A stretch of DNA of 64,000 nucleotides from Tillandsia leiboldiana (Eukaryota > Streptophyta > Magnoliopsida > Poales > Bromeliaceae), in assembly GCA_029204045.2 (NCBI GenBank), contig JAQNDB010000528.1, forward strand, positions 1 to 64,000, written 5' to 3'. Shown in pieces: positions 1-12,169 of this stretch. The position numbers were made by a program, and so were the translations under genes. The notes under the pieces were generated by a model. It was not told where the DNA came from. It searched no databases and was given only the letters and a program-made list of their open reading frames with translations. Position 1 is the stretch's first letter, and every line of letters starts with the position of its first letter.

Positions 1-1560
1 ACACGATTGCAAGACATCGTAAACTCATGTGCTAACTTGGGAGAGAAGATTCCAGAATTTAAAATTGTAAGAAATATTAAGAACTCTTCCTGAAAGATTT
101 CGTTCCAAGGTTACAGCCATTGAAACTATTAACACCCGGACGAAATCCGTGTAGAAGAATTAGTTGGTTCATTACAAACTTATGAAATGACATTTCCTAC
201 TACTATTCTTCTGGAAAGGCATCCTCTTCTAAGTCTTCAGGTTATGCGTTGAAAACAACAAAAGAAGAAGACGCGGATTCATCCTCCTCAGACGATGACG
301 AGAATTATCTATGGAGGACTTTGAGAAGCAGCTTGCTCTCTTGACAAGAAGATTTCGCCGAAACTTTCGAAGGGGTAACTCAAGCAAAACTCCATCCTTC
401 GTAAAGTCGAAGAAAGGCAAAGGTTCTTCAAGTTTCAAACCAAGAAAGCAAGAGGGTTTTTCTAAGGATAAGAAAAGCTCAGAAGGACAAGTCCAATGCT
501 TCAAGTGCCGAGGGTACGGCCATATCTCAACGGAGTGTCCTAATAAGAATCCGTCAAAGAAGAAAGCGATGCAAGCCGTCACTTGGGATGACACCTCATC
601 GTCAAATGAGTCATCGTCAAGTGATGAAGAAGATAACGCAACAGCGTTCCACGCGTCCACATCTTCACCCTTCATGTGCTTAATGGCTAGTACATCCGAG
701 TCATTGTCCAATCCTCCACTTTGAAAAGAATGCAACGGACGATGAATCGGATGATTCGAAGGTGAAGATTTTGCTCTAGCCTATCACAGACTTTGAGGGA
801 TTCAAAGAAACTGGCTAAGCAAAACAAGGGTTGAGAGGGAGATTGCAGGATCTCGAAGAAGAAGTAAAAAGGGTAACTTCTCTCTCGACCGATCTTGAAG
901 TGGAAAGGGATAATCTGATTAAATAAATGTTTCCCTTCAAGAGTCCAATGAGCACTCGAGAAGAATTATATAGATATGGTGAACAAAGCGAATTACTTCT
1001 TGAAGCTCAACGGCGAGGCTCGACAGGAAAATTGGAAATGACAGAGACCATTCTCCAACTCAAGGATGACTTACAGCGATTTTCATCAGGAAGGAGTAAG
1101 TTGGATAAGCTTCTTGGTCTTGGTCAATCAAACAAGTTCGGCCTCGGATACAATCGAACTAACGACAATTTTAGTTCGGTTGGGACAGTCTTTGTGCCCC
1201 AGTCGGTATCTCCTCCTCCGACACCGGAATTGACGACAAACAACGACAACAACCTACTTCCCCTCTTCGGAATCGTCAAGCATCAAGGTATGTTTTCGTT
1301 GTGGTATTGCAGGGCACATAAGAAGAAATTGCAAGATGGGAGCCAAACGCTCAACTCAAGCACTTCTTGCAACAACTACCAAAAGGGTGATTCCTCGGAA
1401 ATCAAATGCAAATTATTCGAAGGAAAAGAGCCTCGGTAGTTCATCAAACAAGACGACGACGTCAAGGAAAAGCGACGGATCAAACAAGACGCTTTCACCA
1501 AAGGTATCAACCTCACAATCATTTCCGACGTACACCAAAACTCGAAAGGTTTGGGTACGC
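1..1560 (+). pseudogene. gag: C1 gag, decayed and 5'-truncated
   Basis: Remains of a copia Gag, the nucleocapsid and particle protein. Two CX2CX4HX4C zinc knuckles survive: CFKCRGYGHISTEC at 498-538 and CFRCGIAGHIRRNC at 1291-1332. Between them are a serine/acidic stretch and a helical region, as in the intact Gag of C2. The frame is broken near 300, 725-780, 905-925 and 1320-1340, mostly by one- or two-base indels, so no full-length product is possible. The gag/pol boundary is set by comparison with C2, where the protease motif follows shortly after an IFPCL motif. Confidence 0.85.
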
Positions 1561-4500
1561 AAAGGTGAAGTTTTCCCTTGTCTTGTTACAAATATTTCCT
1601 TGCATGCTATGATAATTCGTCTTGGTATCTGGATAGCGGTTGTTCTCGTCACATGACCGGTGACAAAAACTGTTTCAAATTTTGAGAAAATCTCCGGAGG
1701 ACTTGTAGTTTTCGGAGACGGTCAGTCTTCCAAAATTGTTGGAAAAGGAACAGTAGCTATTCCAGATGGCCCGATTCTAAATAATGTGTTATTTGTTGAT
1801 GGCCTTAAGACTAACCTCATAAGTATCAGTCAACTTTGTGACAATGGTTTTTCAGTTAATTTTTCATCTGTTGAATGCATTGTAACTGATAAGGACCATG
1901 TTTTCTTTTAAAAGGGGTTAGATCTGAAAACAATTGTTATGTTGTTCCCATAAAATTTCTGAAAATTGTAACTTAGCCTCTTTGAATAATGAAACTCTTT
2001 GGCATGAAAGGCTAGGTCACATAAATTTTAAGGAACTTGCTAGAATTTCAAACAAAGACGTGGTCAAGGGGGTTCCTAAACTTTCACTTAAACAAAACAT
2101 TGTGTGTGGTGGTTGTCAAAAGGAAAAACAATCTAGGACTGCACACAAGAACTTGAATCACGTCGGTACCAAACGGCCCTTGGAATTATTGCATATGGAT
2201 CTTATGGGGCCGACACGTCAACCATCCTTGGGAGGTAAATGGTATATTTTCTTATTGGTTGATGATTTCTCTAGATACTCATGGGTAGCATTTTTAAAAG
2301 AGAAAGCTGATACTTTTGATTCTTTTCACGAGATTTGCCTTCGTATTATGATTGAAAAGAATGAAAAGATCATTCGTGTTAGAAGTGATAGAGGTGGAGA
2401 ATTCATAAATTCAAAATTCATTGACTTTTGCACTTCCAATGGCATTAAACATGAATTCTCAGCACCCTATACACCTCAACAGAATGGTGTAGTCGAGCGC
2501 AAAAACAGGGTTGTACAAGAGATGGCACGTGTTATGCTTCCAGCCGAAATTTACCGCTATATTTTTGGGCTGAAGCTGTGAACACTGCAATCTATGTTAT
2601 TAATCGAGTTTATTTGCGACCCAGGGAACGTCAAATACACCATATGAACTATGGTGTTGTAGAAAAGGCCCAACATCAAATATTTTGCATCTTGGGAGTC
2701 GATGTTACCTTTACGTGACCGCGAAAATCTTGGAAAATTTGACTCTCGAAGTGACGAAGGGATTTCATGGTTATTCTACAATAGTAGAGCATATCGGGTA
2801 TTTAACTTGGAATCTAAACCGATTGTAGAATCCATAAATGTTAAAGTAGATGAAGCTTTCCACTTTGCATCTGATAAATCTACCACCCTGATATCTCCTC
2901 TTGATGATGATACTCATGTAATGCATCTTCTCATGATAATACTTCCAATATTAATGATGCATCTAATGGTTCTTCAAGTTTATCTGATGTGCAGGAATCA
3001 TCTCATGTACCTCCGAGTACTCCATTACATCAAACGTTACGCATCTCCAAGGATCATCCTGAATCAAACCATCATTGGAGACCCACAAGAAGGAGTCAAA
3101 ACTCGGAGACAGTTGGTTTGTGGATTCGCTTGTTACGTTTCCATGATCGAACCAAAGAATATCGATGAAGCTCTTCAGGATGACTACTGGATTGAAGCAA
3201 TGCAGGAAGAGCTCCATCAGTTTGAATGCAACAAAGTCTGGGAATTAACGACGCCTCCGAAGCAACACAATGTGATCGGTACTAAATGGATTTTCAAGAA
3301 CAAGAAAAATGAGGATGGTACCATCATCCAGGAATAAAGCACGTTTAGTTGCTCAAGGGCTACTCTCAAATAGATGGTATAGACTTTGATGAAGCGTTCG
3401 CACCTGTAGCTAGACTCGAGTCCATTCGTATCCTATTCGCTATTGCTTGCCACTTTAAAATAAAACTCTTTCAAATGGACGTTAAGAGCGCGTTTTTTAA
3501 ATGGGTTTTTAAATGAGGAAGTTTATGTGGCTCAACCGAAAGGTTTTGTAGACTGTAAACTACCTAACCATGTTTTTCGTTTGAAAAAGGCTCTTTACGG
3601 TTTAAAACAAGCACCGCGAGCGTGGTACGAAAGGTTGACGAAGCACCTTTTTGGAGAAGGGCTATACTCGAGGGGGAGCAGACAGGACTCTCTTTGTGAA
3701 GCATTATCAAAATAACTTCATTGTTGCACAAATCTATGTCGATGACATTGTATTTGGAGCAACAAAGGATAATGATGCTTCTAAATTCGCAGAAACCATG
3801 GAAAGCGAATTTGAGATGTCTATGATGGGCGAACTGACATACTTTCTTGGATTACAAGTGAAACAAAATGGTGAAGGCATCCATCTGTGTCAATCCAAGT
3901 ATGCAAAGGAGTTGGTAAAGAAATTCGGATTAGAAGATTCTAAAGATTTTCCTACTCCCATGGGAACTAGCAATAAGGGATTAGGAAGTGAATCTCTTAG
4001 TGAGAATGTAGACGAGAAACTTTATCGCAGCATGATTGGAAGTCTACTTTACCTCACAGCTAGCCGCCCGGATATATCCTTTAGTGTTGGGATTTGCGCG
4101 AGATATCGATCAGCACCAAAGGAGGTTCACCTGAAAGCGGTGAAACAGATCATCCGGTACATCAAAGGAACCATTAATTTCGGAATTTGGTATTCTATGG
4201 GAACAAGTATAGATATTATTGGATACTCAGATGCCGATTGGGCAGGATCTGTGGATGATCGGAAAAGTACGAGTGGTGCATGTTTTTATCTTGGCCATTG
4301 CCTTGTTGCATGGCATAGTAAAAAGCAAACTGCATTGCACTCTCGACTGCCGAAGCGGAATACATCTCAGCGGGTAGTTGTTCAACTCAACTCATTTGGA
4401 TGAAAAGCGTGTTGAGCGACTTCCGGATTTCAGCAACTTCGGTAACTATTTTATGTGACAACACTAGTGCTATAAACATTTCAAAAAACCTGGTGTTGCA

Positions 4501-4681
4501 CTCAAGAACAAAACACATTGAACTTAGATATCATTTTCTTAGAGAGCTAGTTGAATCAAATATTCTTCAAATTTCCTACATTTCAACTGAAGATCAATTA
4601 GCTGACTTTTTAACAAAACCTTTGGATCAAAAACGTTTTATTCATTTGCGTAAAGCAATTGGAATGCTTTCCTTGAAATAA
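1561..4681 (+). pseudogene. pol: C1 pol: protease, integrase, RT, RNase H, frameshifted
   Basis: Decayed copia polyprotein. In order: aspartic protease motif DSGCSRHMTGD (about 1630-1665, frame lost inside it); integrase zinc-binding start WHERLGH (about 2001) with CGGC downstream; integrase catalytic core with LLHMDLMG, RSDRGGE and NGVVERKN, the last two 35 residues apart (D-x35-E), in one open block 1934-2581; RT with catalytic YVDD at 3734-3745; RNase H with SDADWAGS and an intact tail to the stop at 4681 (TKPLDQKRF). Breaks occur near 1660, 1912-1933, 2580-2700, 3338, 3500, 3650 and 4345-4400. C2 gives the unbroken order. Confidence 0.9.
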
Positions 4682-5609
4682 CCTCTTTTTGAAACTCTTG
4701 TTTAGGTTAGGTTTTGTTTTTGTGTTTTTGTTCATTATCTATGCTTAGACATAGAACATTAATTGAGCATTAGTTTTTATTGACTTTAACTGCATCCTTT
4801 TATATGTTTAGAAATTTATTATGCTCTGGATATCATAATAATTCATTTGATGCAATGACCATTTATGTGAATTAAATCATCTTTGTTTTGATTAAAGTCA
4901 ATTTCTCTCTCGATGATCTCTTGGTATAGTTTTTATCTTATTTGACTGTTTAGTCGAGTATGAAATCGAGATCAATATTTGGCTGAATACTTTATATCTT
5001 AAATAATTGATAGCCAATTGAGGGGGAGTCAAAGAAAAAGTGTTATGCTCAAAAGATGTGGAAAGAGTTACATCCCAATGAGGAGTGTGAAAACTACCAC
5101 CACATGGAGGAAAGAGCTACCACCTCGGCCGTCCGAGTACTGTGTGCAGCTACCACATGTATACCAAGCAAGGTTTTTCAAGTTTGATTAAATAAAATGC
5201 ATGTTGAAATAGTTGACTCTGTCAAAAATTTAAGGTTGGTATAAGGTGGGAATTTTAATGAAAGATGCTCAAAGAGCCACTCTCTTCAATAAATTGACTA
5301 GATATATTATCTAACTTATCTGGGATTTCAGACATCTATTGATCTTTGTATTTCATTTTCTTTACCGAATTGATGATTTGATAAAGGCATTACTCATAAG
5401 ATCAAGTTAGATGTAATTGAAGTTGTTCAACTTTAAGGGATTTAATTTTTATAAATTTTCGTTTCATTTGTTGGATGTTATTGATAGATTTGGCATAATC
5501 TATTTCTTGTTGTATGAAACGATGATTTTCATTTAAAGTTGATACACAAAAGTGCTTACAATCTTTTTCTGGATTTTCTAGATTTTTTCTGAATTTTTCT
5601 GAAGAAAAA
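4682..5609 (+). other. C1 non-coding gap between pol and third ORF
   Basis: No ORF of note. It holds a purine-run AATTGAGGGGGAGTC near 5017-5032. A block at about 5054-5290 has three CTACCAC motifs and the phrases GATGTGGAAAGAGTTACATC, GGTTGGTATAAGGTGGGA and GATGCTCAAA. The same block is recognisable in C2 (minus strand, about 20620-20840) and in C3 (about 52295-52540), although C3 has lost pol and the third ORF. Such retention suggests a cis-acting role; this is inference. Confidence 0.6.
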
Positions 5610-6256
5610 GTTGGAGCCGATCCGGATTGGACAAGCCGATCCGGATCCCGAACGCAGGTATTCTCTGCGGGTAGCCGATCCGGATCGGAATCACGAACTG
5701 ATCCGGATTGCGGCTAGGGTTTTATATAGAACAAAAGGGTTTTGATTTCTTATTGCTTCAATCTTTTGTTCAAAAGTCTCCAGAGCTTCTCTCTCTAGAA
5801 TTCATCCATCTTGGAAGCTTTCAAACTCAAGTTCTTCGATTCCAAGTAAGTTTTATTGATCAAAATCTCGGTTTTTTTCACAGTTTTTCATACTTTTCCT
5901 CAAAACGTGATGGAATTTCCGTATCTTTTTTGTTTGTGGATGGTTTTTGATCAAATTTCTTTTGAAATAAGAACTCTGGGTAGATTAGTTTTGATTATAT
6001 GCTAGGTATTCTAATGATAAACGGATTTTTGGCCTTCGATTTCAAAAATTTCGATTTTAGGACATATAATGGGAATTTTCCAAAATCATGCGATTGATCT
6101 ATTTTAAAAATTTCCTTTGCAAAACTAATTTGATTCTTAGTCTCTCTACACGATAATGATTGTTTGGGTACAATTTTTCAAATTTTTGAAAATTAACAAT
6201 TTTTCGTGTTCTTGAGGTGTTGCTCACAGGATTTCCTTTCACAAGAAATAGCAACA
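5610..6256 (+). promoter_or_regulatory. C1 putative internal promoter and spliced leader for the third ORF
   Basis: Seen: a cluster of ATCCGGAT palindromes (5619-5708) like the one upstream of the LTR TATA box; a TATA-like TTTATATAGA at 5721-5730; a leader without ATG; a strong splice donor CAA/GTAAGT with GT at 5846-5847; an acceptor GCTCACAG ending at 6229; then the first ATG at 6257, in frame with the third ORF. The predicted intron is 384 nt. C2 has the same layout with a 384-nt intron and unchanged donor. That this drives a separate mRNA is inference; there is no expression evidence here. Confidence 0.5.
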
Positions 6257-7678
6257 ATGACGTTTTCATGGATCATCTTCCTGCTAGTTCCCATGGTACA
6301 CACTCGAGCAACAAACAAACTGAAAAGAGCTAAGAAAACTCAACGGAAAGGTGAGTTTCTTCTGGTCAGCGACTCAGAGGCTGAAGCAGATAATCAAGAA
6401 GTTGATTGGGACAAACTGTCGGATGATGAATCAATGCCTGTTCAACCTAAGCAAAAGACTTACGACACGTCAAAAGGTAAAGCGCCAATGACATCCTCTA
6501 TCTCAATGAAAAGAAAAAGACTGGCTCGACGGTTTGGACGAGCACGAGGTCTCGAGATTAACGAACCAATAGTTCCGGATTCTCCACCTCGTGAGGAACA
6601 AGTGTTCGTTAATGCGGATCGCCTAAGGGCATTTGAGAATCGTGAGTGCATTGGCGAGAGGCATGTTAATATTGAGGCTCTACGAGATCACTCCCCCGAG
6701 TTTGGTGTTCTGATTGAACAAGCAAACCTTATTCAAGTATGCCGATTCCCAGAATTGCTTAGATACTGTCTGCATCACGTGAGGACCTTCTATACAAATG
6801 CACGGCACCTTCGAGAAAATGAAAATGGTCCGATGGAGTTTTACACGAATATCCAAGGCACGAGGTTTAAAATTACTCCACAGTTAATTGGCAAGGTATT
6901 GGGAATGCAAGCCAGCAAGACAGGAGTTAATTACTTGAAGGGAAAGGTTTTGACAAACACGATGTGGCAAATGGTCATAAAGGGAATATGTTTGGAGGGA
7001 ACTCAATCAACGGAGAAGTCTATCAAATCCAAGGAACTTCGTCTTGAGTACCGGTTCCTAAACTTCATCACTTGTTACAATATCCTTCCAAATATGCAGA
7101 CGAAAGTCTTGAGATGGGATCGAATGTTGTTTTTGTATCTCTTAGGACATCCGTCAGAGGCAATGGGATTAAATATCAACATTCCATACATTATTTGGAA
7201 TAGAATGACGAGATATGTTGAGCATCCTCATCCCACTGAAAGGATCCCATTTCCATTGATTATAATGAGGATCTTGAAGAGATTTCAAGTTGATATTAGT
7301 GCAACAACTTATCATCACTGATTGGGCATGATCGATGAGTCCACCATTGTCAAGTCTCTTCACAAATTGCCTCATGTCACTCCAGTTCATCCATGCGGAA
7401 CGAAACCCGGTACCGGCACTTCCGCATCACCATCACAACCAGAACCCGCACCAGCGGATGAAGCATCAGTCTCATCCATCTACAAAGAACAACAACGATT
7501 ATCTTTTGAGCAGGAACAGATTTCGAAGGAACAGAAGAGAATTTCCAATGAGCTTGAGCTCATCACGGCAGCTCATATTACCATAACAAAGAAGGTCAAT
7601 TCAATGAACAAGCTGGTGAAAAAGATGTTCTCTAAGATGGGCTGCATGAGCTCTGAAGACTCTGACTCAGATGCTTGA
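6257..7678 (+). pseudogene. C1 third ORF (env-like / plant transposon-protein type), one stop
   Basis: ORF downstream of pol, the position of the so-called env-like ORF of Sireviruses. The first ATG after the predicted acceptor is 6257; a short hydrophobic stretch (FSWIIFLLVP) precedes MVHTRATNK. The central part (VRTFYTNAR, GTRFKITPQLIGKVLG) resembles the putative plant transposon protein domain common beside plant LTR elements. The C-terminus is charged and coiled-coil-like (YKEQQRLSFEQEQISK), ending in an acidic tail. One in-frame TGA at 7319-7321 replaces a Cys codon present in C2. There is no frameshift over 1.4 kb, in contrast to the battered gag-pol of this copy. Biochemical function unknown. 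Confidence 0.75.
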
Positions 7679-8387
7679 TTTGTACTCAAACTTTTTAATC
7701 TTTTCTTGTGCAGATTTTTAATCTTTTTCCTGTGTAGGTTTTAAAGTTTTAGTTTTTAGTTTTTAGCTCACAGTTTTGGTTCTTGAACTTGTTAACTTTT
7801 CTCTCCTTTTTGGTAATTTTGGCTAACTTTGTGACAAAATGGGGGAGAGAGTATTAGAACAGTTTGAACAATCTTGATTGTCCAGTTGAACTATGAAGGT
7901 ACGTAAGGTAAGTAGAACTTCAACTTTTGGTTTTCATTTGTGATTGCACGCATGCCTCGACTAACTATTTGCTAACTATTTGGGCATGTAATATAACTAA
8001 CAAGTTGATGTTCACTAACAATTTTGTGACATTTGGATTTTGATTGCATAGGAGATATGTTGGTTTTTAACTATGATCAAATTACATATCTGAATGTATA
8101 AATGTCATGGTAAGTATAAATGAGTATAAACTTCATCTCTGTATGTGGTTTTTGAATGATATAAAATTCTTGAGGTATCTAACGATTTCTTTTGTCAAGA
8201 ATGATTTCTTTTGCAGAGAGTACAGTTGTCTAAGTCTAGAGTCTGTTTTAGGAGTTTAACTCATGTATCTATTTTATTTTGGATCTCCATTGTAAATTTT
8301 TGTTGTATGGTGATAGCAACAAAAATATCTTTTTGAATTTTCTTGAGTGGATTTGTGTTTTGTCACGAAACCGCCAAAGGGGGAGAT
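7679..8387 (+). other. C1 3' untranslated region with polypurine tracts
   Basis: Non-coding. Contains AAAATGGGGGAGAGAG at about 7836-7851 and the LTR-adjacent tract AAAGGGGGAGAT at 8376-8387, which ends where the LTR begins (TGTTACGG). Purine tracts of this kind prime plus-strand DNA synthesis in reverse transcription; more than one copy upstream of the LTR is a reported Sirevirus trait. Confidence 0.8.
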
Positions 8388-9696
8388 TGTTACGGAATTT
8401 GAGTTGGCGTATTTCGTGAATTCGGTTAAGTCTTGAAGATTGAAGATAAAGAAAGTTGGATCATTTAACTCAATCCCAAGAAAGAAGAATTCAAAAGGAT
8501 CAGGTATGTTTAACTAATTATTTTTGGTGATCCGAATACTTCTTATAGTGTAGAAACACTTGGATGAATTTCTAATTGCATAAAAATCAAAAACTGGACT
8601 TGGGACATGTTCAGGATCCGGATCAGACTTTCCAATCCGGATCCCGAAGGGTGTTCGTTCATACACCAGTTCAATCCGGATCGTAGCCTCCTTTGATCCG
8701 GATACCGAACACTGGTTTTACCATGTTTTATGAACGATCCGGATCAGGCTTTGCAATCCGGATCCCGAACGTTGGTGTTTGGTGAAATTGTATGAACGAT
8801 CCGGATCAGGCACTTCGATCCGGATCCCGAACCTTGGTTTTTCTGGAAACTTTCTGTCTCGTTACTGCAATCCGGATCGCCGAAGTCCGATCCGGATCGC
8901 CATCCTGAAAAATTCCAGAAAAGGTTAGTTTTTGATTCTTATCCTATTCCAATGGTTTCTAACCTATATATAGACCCTTTAATTCATCTTTTAGGGCAAC
9001 CCCACGAAAAAGGGAAAAAGACGACCGAATTATATAGATCCACAAATAGAGAAGAAAGAAAATCAATAGATTGAATCTTATGTTTCTTCATCTATATTGA
9101 TTGATTTGATTCTAGGTTTTCATACTCACATTTTGAGTAGAATCAAATCAATGAATACTTAGATGGTATTTCCGATCTATTTCTAATCTAAGTATTCGGC
9201 GGATCATCACCACCCAAAAACAACAATTTTTTCCAAAATCGGCGCGTGGACTCGCGTGGCCTTGTGGATTCAAGGTGCTACCGCTCTCGTGGATTCGGAG
9301 CGAGGTACGTTCGTGGATTCGAAGCGTGCTACTGGGTGAAGACCGTGGATTCGGTCGGACGTCCTGGATTTGGCGTTGGACGCAGATCGTGGATTCGAGA
9401 AGCGTCGTGGAGCGAGCGGAGAAGATCAACTAGGAGCGTATGGAAAAGGTTGAGTCGTCTATGAGTACGGTATATCACCTTGTACGTGTTTAATTCTAGG
9501 GGATTTCACCTTGTTATCGGTCCCGTGGTTTTTTACTCCGGTTTGGAGTTTTCCACGTAAAAATCTCTACGTGTTGTTTATTTTTCCGCATTGGGTTTTA
9601 TATCGCAAAGATTTTTGAGTGTTTATTGTTTACACCTATTCACCCCCCTCTAGGTGTTTTTTCCCCTATTTAGATCCAATTATACATAACCCAACA
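8388..9696 (+). repeat. C1 3' LTR (1309 bp)
   Basis: Starts TGTTACGG after the polypurine tract and ends ACCCAACA, giving TG...CA ends that match both C2 LTRs. U3 carries about nine ATCCGGAT palindromes (8614-8905), a CCAAT motif (8949) and TATATATAG (8965-8973). Downstream, in R/U5, TCGTGGATTCG-like units recur between about 9250 and 9400. The end carries TTCACCCCCCTCTAGGTG. Confidence 0.93.
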
Positions 9697-9768
9697 GTCT
9701 TGATCAAAGTCCTGCTATACAGACATACTTTACTCGTTTGGGTCGCTCCCCTCGAGTGCCACTCTTGA
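9697..9768 (+). repeat. G2 LTR remnant, left piece
   Basis: Seventy-two bases between the C1 end and G1. The stretch from about 9729 (TTTACTCG, then GGGTCGCTCCCCTCGAGTGCCACTC read in two parts) matches the reverse complement of about 56263-56300 inside the G5 LTR. It is therefore a piece of the same gypsy LTR family, in + orientation. It continues at 30509 after the G1 insertion. C1 probably inserted in the same LTR, since G2's beginning is not visible. Confidence 0.75.
9764..9768 (+). repeat. Target-site duplication CTTGA of G1, left copy
   Basis: CTTGA stands directly before the G1 LTR (TGTCACGCC) and again directly after the other LTR at 30509-30513. A five-base duplication is normal for LTR-element integrase and proves that both LTRs belong to one insertion event. 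Confidence 0.93.
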
Positions 9769-12151
9769 TGTCACGCCCCGGGAGGTCTTAGTATAAGCGG
9801 AAAAACGTGTATTATATTTTTTTTTTCTTCACACGTGAAGATCAACCTCGCCCCCGGTGCGCGACAGACCGCCACATATACAAATTCACTCTGCAATCGG
9901 ACAGAGTAGTCTCCTTTGTATATGCACGGCGTCCCATTTACAATACCATCCATCAACCACACAGTCGGCATCAAACATAGAGCAGGAGAAGTAATTACCT
10001 ACGGTTTTGCAAACGGTGTCCACCCGACACCCAATTTTTAAAACAATTACACATCCAACAAGAGAGCGGCGACATCGTTTGGAAAGGATAAATCCAGAGG
10101 TTTACAAATCTGTGCCCACCCGGCACTCTTCTTTTGAAAACGTTTTCACAATCATTTTTATGATGATAAAGACATGTCGCGCCTGAAATCACAAAAGTAT
10201 GTCTAAACCGTAATAGTACATCCAATCCACAGTGCTAACTATAACTAATATGATCCACAGATGCAAATTAAACTAACAGTAGTTAAGAAAGAACTGAGAT
10301 AAAACCAAGGTGCAACGAGTAAAAAGCCTCCTACGGCTACGGTCCTCTCGACGCAGTCTTACCACCATCCCGACTATTGTCCCTAGTCAAACCTGTCACG
10401 GAGTGGGTAAAGTCAGCGACAAATAAAGTAGATGTCTTAACAATTAACGTTGAATCAAAAACAAACCGATTATACCGGAACCTTTCGTTAAAACCCTGTC
10501 ACAAAATAAGATGGGCTCCATCCCCAGAGTACCTGTCGGAGGACGGAAGTCTCCCCTCGTGCATAGTCACATTACCCCCATGATGCTTTTAACCCCTTCA
10601 CGGAGCAAGTGCGGCTCCGTAGCTGTCGTGAAGAGGTCCCCACCCCATACACGTGGGGCACATGGGTCACTCGGACCACTTCTCCGGAAAAGTACACCCA
10701 TGCGGAGGCCAATCTGCCTGTGTACGTGCAACATCCAAAACCGAAATTGCCGGTGTCGGCGTGTGATAAGCCCCGCGACCGCAGCCGCCACAATTATTAA
10801 ATAAAAGTATTCATGCGAAGGTATAATGGTCCATCTACTTTATTAGACAAGTTAACGAGCCTTTTACGATGATATGGTGCACCTTCTGCACTCGTTGCAC
10901 TTATAGCAAGGGTACCCACCTGGTTGCGAGGGAATCGGAGCACCCGGATCTTTCGCACACTCCCGTTGCGTATCTGGACCTAAGAAGAGTCCATAAGGGT
11001 AACCAAAATCAGAACCACGCATTAACTCTACAAAACGAAAGCCCGACATTACCCGTCCGACGAAAACCCAAGGAAACCGTCAAGCCCGTCGGTCGACGGA
11101 TCCCCCCCCCCCGCGCAGCCGACTGAACCCATGCGGCGGTCCTCCGCGGGCAGCACCCGCGCGGGTGTGGTCCGCGCGGCGCCCGCTCGATGCCCCGCGC
11201 GGCGCTCGCGCGGGTACGATCTGCGCGGCGCCCGCTCGGTGCCCCGCGCGGCGCTCGCGCAGGTACGATCTGCGCGGCGCCCGTGCGGTGGCCGCACGGG
11301 TGCGGTCCGCGCGGTGCCCGCGCGGGTGCGATCCGCGCGGTGCCCACGCGGGTGCGATCCACGCGGGGCCCGCGCGGTGTCCGCGCGGGTACGATCCGCG
11401 CGGTGCCCGCGCGGCTCCCGTTGTTGCCGCCCGCGCGATGCCCTAGCGGCATCGCGCGTCTCTGCCGCCCGTGTCGTGCCCTAACTTGCGCAACGACGGC
11501 GGCGGTGGCGGAGATGACGGAGACGACCGAAACCCTAAACAAAAGAACGTAAAAGAAGATCCCGAAAAACCAAAACGCGGATTCACTCACCGGATTAAAC
11601 CACGGGGAAGTCGTCCGATCGCGCTCTTGTCTCCGGCTCGTTGTTCGGGGTGATCGGACTCATTCGTTTCCTTCCTTTTCTCATTTCTTTCCTTCGGCTA
11701 GGGTTCCGTCTTTTTCTTTTTTTTCTTTCTCTTTCGCGTTCTTTCTTTTCGTCTAGGGTTTCTTTTGTACATATTAATTCAACCCCTTTTAAATCCTAGT
11801 CACCGATTAATTAATTTCCCAAATTTAATTAATCATAGGAAATAAAAACCCCAAACTTAATTAATTAATCACAGGAATATCCAAATTCCCCTAACAAACA
11901 TGCCGGATATTTTACGCGGATTTCGATGCACGCCTTAAGTCATCGCGATCTTAAAAACCCCATTTCGGGAGATCCGTACATCGGATTCCCGATCCGATCG
12001 CGCCATCGGTCTTCGTTTTCCGAGCCCTTCGACGAAAAGATACCCGCACCACACACCGACCGAGTTCCGAACGTTAAATAATTTTATTCACTTAAGGGCA
12101 TAATTAAATAACATGTGAGTCACAATTAGTCGTAAAAGCCGAATCACTACA
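9769..12151 (-). repeat. G1 3' LTR (2383 bp)
   Basis: In + reading it begins TGTCACGCCCC and ends CACTACA. It contains, in transcribed sense, a U5 nested hairpin (9875-9924), two GNGTR-loop hairpins (10015-10031, 10112-10126), the TTGGCC cruciform with a near-palindrome (about 10678-10725), a CpG-dense tandem array (about 11130-11440) and an AT-rich U3. It differs from the 5' LTR mainly by indels in the GC array and by loss of about 30 bp in the TTAATTAA region. Confidence 0.92.
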
Positions 12152-12169
12152 CCACTCACACTTTATAAA

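Larger units (their letters stand above)
1..9696 (+). mobile_element. C1: Sirevirus-type Ty1/copia retrotransposon, 5' end outside window
   Basis: Order on the + strand is gag, protease, integrase, RT, RNase H, a non-coding gap, a third ORF, a purine-rich 3' region and the 3' LTR. Integrase before RT defines Ty1/copia; the extra ORF and repeated polypurine tracts point to Sireviruses. The 5' LTR and Gag N-terminus lie left of the window. Gag-pol has many frame breaks, so the copy is dead. C2 on the opposite strand is the same family and serves as reference. The element ends at ACCCAACA (9696). The next five bases, GTCTT, would be one target-duplication copy, but the partner is not visible. 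Confidence 0.93.

Noticed and set aside
11009..11590. Long frames on both strands rich in Arg/Ala/Pro in the G1 LTR
   Set aside because: Produced by the GCGCGG tandem array; length and sequence change with repeat number between the two LTRs.
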